Part shown: in pieces, positions 1 through 6,666 of the stretch
How positions within the stretch are numbered: the stretch's first letter is position 1
Layout of the letters: each line of letters opens with the position of its first letter
NCBI GenBank assembly: GCA_900551855.1
Contig: URXM01000004.1
Coordinates: 1 to 64,000 of the forward strand
Length of the DNA: 64,000 nucleotides
Direction: 5' to 3'
Source: an uncultured Eubacteriales bacterium
GTDB taxonomy: Bacteria; Bacillota; Clostridia; Christensenellales; UBA1242
Notes under the pieces: model-generated
Seen by the model: the letters and a program-made list of their open reading frames with translations, nothing else
What the model was told of the DNA's origin: nothing
Database searches by the model: none
Program-made: the position numbers and the translations under genes

Positions 1-337
<337 letters not shown>

Positions 338-445
338 CGGATTTAAGTGAAATTTTAAGCCATGCTAATTTGAAAAATCAAATTGCTTAAATTTCCATTT
401 TTGCTTCCTTCTAAGTGTGTAGTTGTCAGAGAACTTGAATCTCTG

Positions 446-499
446 TTTGAATATTGTCACTATCCTATCCTCCTTTTTTATATTTAGACAATATTCAAA
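446..499 (+). repeat. Inverted repeat in the 23S-5S spacer
   Basis: TTTGAATATTGTC at 446-458 is matched perfectly by its reverse complement at 487-499, a 13-bp stem with a 28-base loop that holds a pyrimidine-rich run (CCTATCCTCCTTTTT). A second, weaker hairpin lies at 350-393 (AAATTTTAAGC against GCTTAAATTT). These are plausible RNase processing stems or an operon-end structure. The loop lacks a following T tract, so a simple terminator is not obvious. Confidence 0.6.
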
Positions 500-516
500 A
501 TAATTTGATAATATCA

Positions 517-545
517 TTGACTTTTTAAAAGTAAAATGTTATTAT
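517..545 (+). promoter_or_regulatory. Promoter directly before 5S rRNA
   Basis: TTGACT (517-522), a 17-base spacer and TATTAT (540-545) form a sigma-A type promoter whose start site would fall about at the first base of 5S rRNA. This suggests that 5S can be transcribed on its own as well as by read-through from 23S. Confidence 0.6.
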
Positions 546-550
546 ACCAT

Positions 551-667
551 AGCCGGTGGCGATAGAGAGAAGGTCCACCTGTTCTCATCCCGAACACAGA
601 AGTTAAGCTTCTCATCGTCGAAAATACTTGGCTGGTGACGGCCCGGAAAGATAGAACACTGCCGGTT
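551..667 (+). rRNA. rrf: 5S ribosomal RNA
   Basis: The sequence has the canonical 5S core: AGGTCCACCTGTTCTCATCCC, then CGAACACAGAAGTTAAGC, then the loop E/helix IV region TACTTGGCTGGTGACGGCC. The ends CCGGTG and TGCCGG pair to close helix I with two wobble pairs. Length is about 117 bases, as expected. A terminator follows at 675. Confidence 0.95.
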
Positions 668-674
668 AATCATT

Positions 675-705
675 AAAGCATCCGCATGAGGGTGCTTTTT
701 TGTTT
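675..705 (+). terminator. Terminator of the rRNA operon
   Basis: AAGCATCC / GGGTGCTT hairpin with the loop GCATGA, followed by TTTTTTGTTTTT. It lies just after 5S rRNA. Confidence 0.9.
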
Positions 706-723
706 TTAATTTACAATTTATAG

Positions 724-732
724 TGCTATAAT
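724..732 (+). promoter_or_regulatory. Extended -10 promoter for tsaC
   Basis: TGCTATAAT (TGn plus a perfect TATAAT at 727-732) ends 23 bases before the tsaC start. No good -35 is visible at 17 bases, which fits an extended -10 promoter. Confidence 0.5.
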
Positions 733-755
733 ATTAGAGTAAGAGGAAATAACAA

Positions 756-1304
756 ATGAATAAATTATTGATTTTCCCTACTGATACTGTCTATGGCATT
801 GGATGTGGAATTTTTGACAAAAAGAATATTGATAAGATATATGAAATAAAACATAGACCAAGAAGTAAACCACTTGCATGTCTTTGTGCAAACTTAAAGC
901 AAATTCAAAGCATTGCTTACATTGGAGAGAAAGAACAAAAGATTATAGAAAAACTTATGCCAGGGGCTTTGACAATCATTTTGAAAGCAAAGGAAGAAGT
1001 AAAGAATGTCACTGGGTTTGATACAATTGGCGTAAGAATTCCAAATTCAAAAACTGCTCAAAAGATTTTGCTTGAAAATGGTCCTATGCTTACAACTTCT
1101 GTAAATGAATCTGAAAAAGTGCCTTTAAACAATTATGAAGAGATTTATGAAAGATATAATAATGTTGTCGATAAGATTTACCCTTCAAACGAGCCAAGTT
1201 CTTCTATTTCATCAACGGTTGTCAGCTTACTAAAGGGCGAAGTTCAGATTTTGAGAGAGGGACAGATTAAACTTGATGACATAAAAAACATAATTGCCTA
1301 TTGA
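756..1304 (+). CDS. tsaC: L-threonylcarbamoyladenylate synthase, short TsaC/YrdC type
   Basis: The 182-residue protein belongs to the Sua5/YciO/YrdC family. It makes threonylcarbamoyl-AMP from threonine, bicarbonate and ATP for the t6A37 modification of ANN-decoding tRNAs. Visible family signatures are FPTDTVYGIG near residue 7, KHRPRSKPL near residue 32 (the K-x-R-x(2)-K-P-L nucleotide-binding segment), PGALTIILK near residue 69 and TTSVNES near residue 113. The length fits the single-domain form without the Sua5 C-terminal domain. The start is supported by AGAGGAAAT before the ATG. It sits between the rRNA operon and an unknown gene; no other t6A gene (tsaB, D, E) is in the window. Confidence 0.93.
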   Translation: MNKLLIFPTDTVYGIGCGIFDKKNIDKIYEIKHRPRSKPLACLCANLKQIQSIAYIGEKEQKIIEKLMPGALTIILKAKEEVKNVTGFDTIGVRIPNSKTAQKILLENGPMLTTSVNESEKVPLNNYEEIYERYNNVVDKIYPSNEPSSSISSTVVSLLKGEVQILREGQIKLDDIKNIIAY

Positions 1305-1347
1305 CTTGCTAAATGTTTTCTATTATAATAATTGCAAGGATAAAATT

Positions 1348-1848
1348 ATGTTAAAGATAGATTACGAATTTATAGAAAAAGCTAGAAATGATTATAAAAC
1401 CCACGAAATACGTGCTTTGAATTTTCAAGGGACATTGACTTATTTGAGAGATTTGTCTCGTGATGTTGGGATAGAAGTGTTTTTAGGTAAAGAAGGAAAC
1501 GATTGTTTCTTTTTTACAGGTGGTGGATACGCCATTGCAAAGATTGATGAAAATCTTTTAGAAGCAAAGTATTATACTAAAACTAAATTTTATGATGTTA
1601 TTGCAAGATACATGGCTTCAGATAAAGAGTATATCGATCATATGCCTATTACACTTTTTAATAAAGAATTTTGCAAAAAATATTCAGAATATTATAAGAA
1701 AAATCTTTTTAAAGAGCTTTATTCAAATTCAAAATTAACATTGGCAGAAAAAAAGAAAATTTTTAAAACAGACACGAAAAAAATAGACGCCAAATTGAAA
1801 AAGAATAATAAGACTAAAAACAGATATAGCCCAGAAAGAGCTAAATAG
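1348..1848 (+). CDS. Hypothetical protein, 166 aa
   Basis: I do not recognise this protein. The ATG at 1348 is preferred over an upstream in-frame TTG at 1294 because AAGGA lies 7 bases before it and the upstream codons overlap tsaC. The N-terminal two thirds look like a compact alpha/beta domain (segments GIEVFLGKEGNDCFFFTGGG and YAIAKID), and the last 40 residues are very lysine-rich (KKKIFKTDTKKIDAKLKKNN), suggesting nucleic-acid binding or a disordered tail. There is no signal peptide or membrane segment. The 43-base gap after tsaC contains no terminator, so it is probably co-transcribed with it. Confidence 0.6.
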   Translation: MLKIDYEFIEKARNDYKTHEIRALNFQGTLTYLRDLSRDVGIEVFLGKEGNDCFFFTGGGYAIAKIDENLLEAKYYTKTKFYDVIARYMASDKEYIDHMPITLFNKEFCKKYSEYYKKNLFKELYSNSKLTLAEKKKIFKTDTKKIDAKLKKNNKTKNRYSPERAK

Positions 1849-1855
1849 GAAAGGT

Positions 1856-1890
1856 AAAAAGTATTGAAAAATCAATACTTTTTATTTTTT
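1856..1890 (+). terminator. Terminator after the 166-aa gene
   Basis: AAAAGTATTGA / TCAATACTTTT stem with an AAAA loop, followed by a T-rich tract (TTTTATTTTTTTT). It ends the tsaC transcript. Confidence 0.85.
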
Positions 1891-1895
1891 TTGTA

Positions 1896-1924
1896 TTGAC
1901 AAGGCGTTTTTTTAATGTTATATT
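1896..1924 (+). promoter_or_regulatory. Promoter for the ABC exporter leader
   Basis: Perfect -35 TTGACA (1896-1901), a 17-base spacer and -10 TATATT (1919-1924). It starts a leader of about 155 bases that carries a short ORF and an inverted repeat before the exporter gene at 2089. Confidence 0.7.
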
Positions 1925-1963
1925 ATCTGGGTCGAATTTCAGACTTTAAATAAAAAATAAGGG

Positions 1964-2033
1964 AGGTCAAACAAAAAATGATATATATAAAGTCTAAAAA
2001 TTTTAATTTATATAGTGAGTTATGCGTTTGACC
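1964..2033 (+). promoter_or_regulatory. Inverted repeat enclosing a leader ORF (candidate attenuator)
   Basis: GGTCAAAC (1964-1971), which overlaps the SD of the leader ORF, is complementary to GTTTGACC (2026-2033), which contains the leader stop codon and is followed by TTTT. AGACTTTA near 1941 is also complementary to TAAAGTCT near 1988. The two pairings could be alternatives that depend on whether a ribosome occupies the leader ORF. This is inference from complementarity only. Confidence 0.4.
1978..2031 (+). CDS. Putative 17-residue leader peptide upstream of ABC exporter
   Basis: ATG at 1978 follows AGGGAGG by 11 bases and opens an 18-codon frame encoding MIYIKSKNFNLYSELCV, ending in TGA at 2029-2031. 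It lies inside a promoter-initiated leader, and its SD and stop codon are the two arms of an inverted repeat. Such an arrangement is typical of ribosome-stalling control of drug-resistance and transporter genes. No homologue is recognised, and the ORF could be chance because it is so short. Confidence 0.4.
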   Translation: MIYIKSKNFNLYSELCV

Positions 2034-2088
2034 TTTTAGAATATACAAGATAAAATGGACTTTCGTATAACATCACAAAGAGGAGTGT

Positions 2089-3910
2089 ATGAAAGAAGAA
2101 ATTTTAAAAGAAAAAAAGACAAAACCAAACATTGGTATGTATTTAAAAAGATTTAAGGGCGTTATTTCTGTTTACATACTTTTGACTTTAATTTCTTGTG
2201 CTTGTGATATTTTCTTAACAATTATTTTGGCTAATACCATTGAAATCATTACACAAAATTTGTTTCAAAAAGCTATTCTTTATATGCTTATTATTATAGG
2301 AATTTCTATTGTTCAAAGATTGTGTTGGTATTTTAACAATTTGGTTTATTTTAAGTATTCAAATAAAATCATGTCTTTGTTGAATTTGGACCTTGCTAAA
2401 CAAGCATTTAAATTAAATTCAAAGACTTACAATGATCATGACACTGGGACTTTTGTTCAGCGTATAGTTGAAGATCCTGCTCAAATTGTGGATAATTTGG
2501 CGAACTTGGTCGATATGATTATGTCAATTATTACGGCTTTTATTATGCTTGTTTACATAACGACATTGAATGCTTGGATCTCTTTAGCACTTGTTGTTTT
2601 GGGCGTTGTAGCTGGAGTTATCGAATATAAGCGTGTTAAAGTTCGCCGTAAAAACAGATGGGCTGTTAGACTCAAAAATGACAAAGTAAACTCTCTTACC
2701 ACAGAGATTGTAAGAAGTGAAAAAGATATAAAATCTTTGGGTTTGGAAGAAAAACTTTCAGAAGTTTCAAAATCTTATTATGAAGATTACCGCAATAAAA
2801 GATACAAAATGGATATTGTCGATTGCAACTTCTGGTCAACGAGAAATTTTATCATTTCAATAGGCTCATTTGCAGTGCTTCTTCTTGGCGTTTATTTGAT
2901 GGATAAAGGTTTGCTCACTTTGGCATCATTTATGATTGTTTATGCAAATCGTAATTCGTTATGGAATGTAGTTTACAACGCAGGAAATCTTGCAAATACA
3001 TTTGTAAATATTAAGGTTTGTCATAAGAGAATGTTTTCACTTTTTGATGAAGATGAGTTTGTGACAGAACATTTTGGAACGGTTTCTGCAAAAAATTTGA
3101 CTGGAGAAATTGAGTTTCGCAATGTTGGTTTTACATTTAGGGAATATGAATATGTTGATGTTTCAGCAGATGCAAATAAGAAAAATAAAAAGAAGAAAAA
3201 TGCAAAACGAGAGAAAAAACTTGTATCGGAAAACAAAATTTTTGACAATTTATCATTTAAAATCCATCCAAACACAACTGTTGCATTTGTTGGGAAGAGT
3301 GGAAGTGGTAAATCAACAATTTTAAATTTGATTAGCAAAATGTATGAGGCTGATTCAGGTGAAGTGCTTATTGATGGAATTGACATAAAAGACCTTGACA
3401 AAGAAACTTTGAGAAGCACAATTTCTTTGGTTAATCAATTTCCATACATATTTGATATGACTATAAAAGACAATCTACTTTTGTCAAAAGCGGATGCGAC
3501 AGACGAAGAAATTTGGGAAGCAATCAAAAAAGCATCACTTGAAGAATTTGTAAAGAGTTTGCCTAAAGGTATTGATACAAGAGTTGGAGAAAGTGGAATC
3601 AAATTGTCTGGCGGGCAAAAACAGCGTTTGGCAATTGCTAGAGCATTGTTGAGAAATTCTAACATCATTATTTTTGATGAAAGCACAAGTTCGCTTGACA
3701 ACTTCGCACAGGGGGGAAATCAAAAAGAGTATTGATGGATTGAAAGGTAAAAGCACAATTGTTATTGTTGCACACAGGCTTTCAACAATCAGAGATGCTG
3801 ACAAAATCTTCTTTTTGGACGAAGGAAAGATTATTGATACAGGAACTTTTGAAGAACTTTTCAACAAAAATGAAAAATTTAGAAATATGTTTTTGGCAGA
3901 AAATGTATAA
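2089..3910 (+). pseudogene. ABC exporter (TMD-NBD fusion) with a frameshift in a G6 run
   Basis: This is a half-size ABC exporter of the multidrug/lipid type: six membrane segments in about the first 300 residues, then an ATPase domain with Walker A GKSGSGKST near residue 402, LSGGQ near 505 and Walker B IIIFDEST near 525. At 3711-3716 six G residues put the frame out by +1, so the first frame ends at 3735 after 548 residues, just past the D-loop. The missing end, including the switch histidine in AHRLSTI, continues in the next frame to 3910. With five Gs the protein would be 606 residues, a normal length. A lysine-rich insert of about 25 residues (KKNKKKKNAKREKK) separates the A-loop tyrosine from the rest of the ATPase domain, which is unusual. 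The SD GAGGAG lies before the ATG at 2089. It may be a real pseudogene, phase variation or a homopolymer error. Confidence 0.85.
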
Positions 3911-3938
3911 AAAAACGCACTTCGGTGCGTTTTTTTTG
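3911..3938 (+). terminator. Terminator after the ABC exporter
   Basis: ACGCAC-TTCG-GTGCGT, a very stable tetraloop hairpin, flanked by A7 and T9. Confidence 0.95.
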
Positions 3939-3941
3939 TTA

Positions 3942-3970
3942 TTGACAATAAAAATATTTGATGTTATAAT
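3942..3970 (+). promoter_or_regulatory. Consensus promoter for the 3988 gene
   Basis: Perfect TTGACA (3942-3947), a 17-base spacer and perfect TATAAT (3965-3970). The expected start site near 3977 leaves only about 11 bases of leader, so the mRNA would begin at or inside the SD GGAG (3977-3980). Confidence 0.8.
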
Positions 3971-3987
3971 TTGCTTGGAGAATGAAT

Positions 3988-4611
3988 ATGAGACAAATTT
4001 ATGATGGTCATTGTTATAACAAAATCAAGTGTTGCAACCTTGAAGAAGTTATTGATGACATAAAAGATGGAGAATGGTTTAGAACTGACAGCATGGATTG
4101 GTATTATAGAAGTGTTCCTTTTGAGACAAGAAACAATGTTCCTGTGCCAAGTTCTTTGTTTTTGCTTCGTAGAGTTTTGGTTACGAGTGCAACTACAAAA
4201 TATACTTATTTTTACAACATAGAACAAGATGACAACACAACTTTGAAAATTTACACAAAAACTGCACTTGAAGACAAAATTTGTCAAGAGTTGAAAAGTT
4301 TAAGAAGAGATGTAAGCTCAAAAACAGTAACCCCTGCTTCTGTGAAAAAACTTATCAATTATTTGAATGCTATACCACAAGAATTCTTTTTGAGAGAAGG
4401 GTTTGGAGATAAAGTTAAAGAAGCATTAAAGATAGGCTCTGGCTATAAAGGTAAAAAATTGATGATTGAAAACAAATTGGTTGGAGATATCATTGATGAA
4501 AAAGTGGCAAAGGCTGAAAAAGATGATGCCGATGCTTCTGCAAAATTGCAAATTGTTTATGAAGAGTTGCAAACAAAAAGATTAAATTCAGACAAAAATA
4601 AGACAAAATAA
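3988..4611 (+). CDS. Hypothetical protein, 207 aa
   Basis: This gene is not recognised. An ATG at 3982 is in frame, but GGAG at 3977-3980 is well spaced only for the ATG at 3988. The protein is soluble, with no signal peptide, and has a charged, helical C-terminus. Residues around TPASVKKLINYLNAIPQEFF and the following REGFGDKVKEAL resemble TNADLEKVIDYTIRTVGHDFF and HDGVANDVIKQL in the 184-residue product of 6667-7221, with about a third identical positions over 33 aligned residues by eye. I infer that the two are distant members of one family. The gene is a single transcription unit with a consensus promoter and its own terminator. Confidence 0.65.
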   Translation: MRQIYDGHCYNKIKCCNLEEVIDDIKDGEWFRTDSMDWYYRSVPFETRNNVPVPSSLFLLRRVLVTSATTKYTYFYNIEQDDNTTLKIYTKTALEDKICQELKSLRRDVSSKTVTPASVKKLINYLNAIPQEFFLREGFGDKVKEALKIGSGYKGKKLMIENKLVGDIIDEKVAKAEKDDADASAKLQIVYEELQTKRLNSDKNKTK

Positions 4612-4645
4612 GAAATTAAATTTTTTAATTTCTTAATTTTTTTTA
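4610..4645 (+). terminator. Terminator after the 207-aa gene
   Basis: AAGAAATTAAA / TTTAATTTCTT stem followed by an AATTTTTTTT tract. Confidence 0.8.
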
Positions 4646-4654
4646 TAAAAAATG

Positions 4655-4683
4655 TTGACATAATAATTCATATTTGATAAAAT
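4655..4683 (+). promoter_or_regulatory. Promoter for tRNA-Asn
   Basis: TTGACA (4655-4660), a 17-base spacer and TAAAAT (4678-4683), placed 21 bases before the mature tRNA 5' end. Confidence 0.75.
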
Positions 4684-4704
4684 ATGTCTCGTAACCGTTG
4701 ATAT

Positions 4705-4779
4705 TCCTCAGTAGCTCAGCGGTGGAGCAGGCGGCTGTTAACCGCAAGGTCGTAGGTTCAAATCCTACCTGAGGAGCCA
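4705..4779 (+). tRNA. tRNA-Asn (anticodon GTT)
   Basis: A full cloverleaf can be drawn. The acceptor is TCCTCAG / CTGAGGA, the D arm GCTC...GAGC, the anticodon loop CTGTTAA with GTT at its centre, the T arm GTAGG-TTCAAAT-CCTAC, and the CCA end is encoded at 4777-4779. The first pair of the anticodon stem is a G-A mismatch. The gene is monocistronic, with its own promoter and terminator. Confidence 0.95.
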
Positions 4780-4787
4780 AAAAAATG

Positions 4788-4816
4788 TAATCTCCATTTT
4801 GGAGATTATTTTTTTT
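4788..4816 (+). terminator. Terminator of tRNA-Asn
   Basis: AATCTCC-ATTTT-GGAGATT hairpin followed by ATTTTTTTT. Confidence 0.9.
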
Positions 4817-4931
4817 AATTTCTTTAATAGTAAATGTTTGGATCTGCTATTATGTTTCTATTATAATTAATAAAAATTAATAATTAAAAAATCTAAAAAT
4901 ATTCATTATGTCGAATAAAGCAATATACCTA

Positions 4932-4960
4932 TTGATTTTTTTGAAAGGATATGTTATAAT
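4932..4960 (+). promoter_or_regulatory. Promoter of the large structured RNA
   Basis: TTGATT (4932-4937), a 17-base spacer and perfect TATAAT (4955-4960). The expected RNA start is about 4967. The 115 bases between the tRNA-Asn terminator and this promoter are plain AT-rich sequence. Confidence 0.75.
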
Positions 4961-4966
4961 ATATAT

Positions 4967-5541
4967 TGAAGATGCAGTATTCTAGTCAGTTAAATCACTA
5001 GGAAGACGAAGTAATAGCGTCGAGAGGCATATCGATGAAGTTTCTGGTGCATGCCTTGGTTGCCCAAACTGGGGCAGGTGCTGGAAGTTAAGATTTTTGG
5101 GCAGGTTGTAATGGCATATAACTGTCGACCCAATTATCGCGGAGACCTAACAGGGTGAATCTCACTCTCTAGGGAAAGAACCTGTATTGCGGTAAAAGCT
5201 GTGTGCAGTGTAGCCTGCTTTGAGTGGGTATATGGGAATTAAGCGTTAAGACATTTCTTTGTGTCGGCCAACACAAAGTTATGGCGGCTTATGAAACTGT
5301 ACCTGCAAAAAAAGAGAATAGTTGATTGGCTGTCAAGGAAAACTTCTAGACTGTTGCAATCTTGCAAGCAAAGATAGGATTATAGTGTGTTCTGAGTGGC
5401 GATTCGGTGATATTGTCTTGCTTAAAAGGAAACTGCTCATATGGCGACATTGAGTGCGAGAATGGGAAATCCGACCGAACCTATGACACAAGGTTTACTA
5501 ATTTTGCTGTCTTCAATAGAGCCTAATAAGGGCTCTATTTT
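4967..5541 (+). ncRNA. ole: Large structured RNA, probable OLE RNA
   Basis: About 575 bases have no coding frame but clear RNA character: base composition is much more balanced than the flanks and there are many local helices. Examples are CTAGT/ACTAG at 4982-5001, GACG/CGTC at 5005-5021, GGCAT/ATGCC at 5026-5055, CTTTGTGT/ACACAAAG at 5257-5278 and TTGCAA/TTGCAA near 5355. It has its own promoter and ends in a terminator hairpin at 5515-5541. The OLE (ornate, large, extremophilic) RNA class is about 600 bases long and typically lies just upstream of oapA, whose product is a small membrane protein with a DxxxD motif. The gene at 5603 fits that description closely. The OLE RNP acts at the membrane and has been linked to alcohol, cold and Mg2+ stress responses. 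The assignment rests on size, structure and neighbour, not on an alignment. Confidence 0.75.
5515..5541 (+). terminator. 3' hairpin of the large RNA
   Basis: AATAGAGCC-TAATAA-GGGCTCTATT followed by TTT. It marks the probable 3' end of the RNA. A second inverted repeat, CTTAATTT / AAATTAAG (5552-5579), lies between it and the next gene. Confidence 0.75.
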
Positions 5542-5602
5542 TGGTATATTTCTTAATTTGTTTTTAACAATAAATTAAGTTTAGTTATAGGAGTTATATA
5601 AA

Positions 5603-6352
5603 ATGGAAGGCCCCAAAAGAGGCAAAAAAAATCAATCTAAATACAAAAAATATTTTCATTGGCCACTGATAGCATTTATTTTGTCAATCACTTTGTCCAT
5701 GGCATTTGGTGTGCTCAGTGAAGTCGCACTTAATGGTGCAAACATTTTCATCGCGATTGCAGTTATTATTGTATTTTTGATTATCTCAATTATTACTGAT
5801 ATGATTGGTGTTGCTGTTACGGCGTGTGATATCAAAAACTTTAGAGCAATGGCTGCAAAAAAAGTCCGTGGTTCAAAAGAAGCTATAATGCTTAAAAAGA
5901 ACGCTGACAGAGTTTCAAGTATCTTTGCTGATATATTGGGAGATATTTGTTCTATCTTGAGTGGTGCCGCTGGTGCTGTTGTTGCAAGTTCGCTTATCAC
6001 AAAAAATATGACTGACTTTGTTGGAGTTATTGTTGCTTCTCTTGTTTCTGCTGTTATTGCTGCTTTGATTATTTCTGGTAAAGCTCTTATGAAAAAATAT
6101 TCAATGGAGCATGCCGATGGAATTATTTTGATTTTAGGGAAGATATTGAGTATATTTCATATTTCAAGAAAATCTAAAAATAAATCAAATAAAAACAAGA
6201 AAAAATCAAATAAAAAAGATAAATTAGAAAAAACTGAAGAAACAGAAGAAAATAATCAAACTGAAAGCAATGAAGAAAAAATAGTTGACGCTTCTACAGA
6301 AAATGAAAGTGTGGAAGAGGAAAATGATGAAAATAAAAAAGACATCTCATAA
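5603..6352 (+). CDS. oapA: OLE-associated membrane protein, OapA-like
   Basis: The 249-residue protein has four predicted membrane helices, near residues 21-40, 45-66, 112-135 and 138-160. Between helices 2 and 3 is the segment DMIGVAVTACD followed by AMAAKKVRGSKEA, which I recognise from small Firmicutes membrane proteins often labelled CorB-like. The motif DILGD puts Asp110 and Asp114 in a DxxxD arrangement, matching the functional Asp pair described for OapA (D104/D108, from memory). The last 75 residues are a highly charged tail: lysine-rich, then glutamate-rich. The basic part could contact RNA. The SD AGGAG is 9 bases before the ATG. It follows the large RNA by 60 bases on the same strand. 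OapA forms the membrane anchor of the OLE ribonucleoprotein. Confidence 0.8.
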   Translation: MEGPKRGKKNQSKYKKYFHWPLIAFILSITLSMAFGVLSEVALNGANIFIAIAVIIVFLIISIITDMIGVAVTACDIKNFRAMAAKKVRGSKEAIMLKKNADRVSSIFADILGDICSILSGAAGAVVASSLITKNMTDFVGVIVASLVSAVIAALIISGKALMKKYSMEHADGIILILGKILSIFHISRKSKNKSNKNKKKSNKKDKLEKTEETEENNQTESNEEKIVDASTENESVEEENDENKKDIS

Positions 6353-6370
6353 CTTGAAATGTCTTTTTTT
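6335..6370 (+). terminator. Terminator overlapping the oapA 3' end
   Basis: AAAAAGACAT / ATGTCTTTTT stem whose loop contains the oapA stop codon, ending in T7. Confidence 0.85.
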
Positions 6371-6372
6371 AT

Positions 6373-6447
6373 TGGTCGGAGTGATGAGATTTGAACTCAT
6401 GGTTTCATGGTCCCGAACCATGCGCGTTGCCTCTGCGCTACACTCCG
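6373..6447 (-). tRNA. tRNA-Pro (anticodon CGG)
   Basis: Read on the minus strand, the gene starts CGGAGTG-TAGCGCAG and ends CACTCCG-ACCA, with CCA encoded. The anticodon stem CATGG/CCATG encloses TTCGGGA, giving anticodon CGG, and the T arm is TGAG-TTCAAAT-CTCA. A TATAAT -10 lies on the minus strand at 6473-6468, but I see no clear -35. The frame that crosses it on the plus strand (product with RFELMVSWSRTMRVA) is the usual false ORF over a tRNA-Pro. Confidence 0.95.
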
Positions 6448-6616
6448 TTGTGCTCTTTTATTTTAACATTATATTTTTTATTTTCAAATAAAATTATTAT
6501 TCAAATAAATATAATCAAATATATTTTATTTATTTAATTTTTCAAAAAAATACGATTTATTTTAATTTTTTTACGAAAAATGACGAAAATTATTGCAATT
6601 TTAGCAAAAACGCATA

Positions 6617-6645
6617 TTGACTTCTGATATATGGCAAGTTATAAT
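6617..6645 (+). promoter_or_regulatory. Promoter for the 6667 gene
   Basis: TTGACT (6617-6622), a 17-base spacer and perfect TATAAT (6640-6645), 21 bases before the start codon. Confidence 0.8.
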
Positions 6646-6666
6646 AATATTAGGAGTAGATAGAAA

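Noticed and set aside
3711..3735. Programmed +1/-1 frameshift in the ABC exporter
   Set aside because: No slippery heptamer of the X-XXY-YYZ kind, stimulatory SD or pseudoknot is apparent, and exporters are not known to use frameshifting. A homopolymer error, phase variation or mutation is simpler.
4967..5541. GOLLD, ROOL or HEARO RNA, or a group II intron, for the large structured RNA
   Set aside because: There is no phage or tRNA-cluster context for GOLLD/ROOL, no transposase for HEARO, and no reverse transcriptase or intron domain V. The adjacent DxxxD membrane protein favours OLE.
6285..6491. Plus-strand ORF with RFELMVSWSRTMRVA
   Set aside because: It runs antisense through tRNA-Pro (6373-6447); this peptide is the well-known false product of reading across that tRNA.
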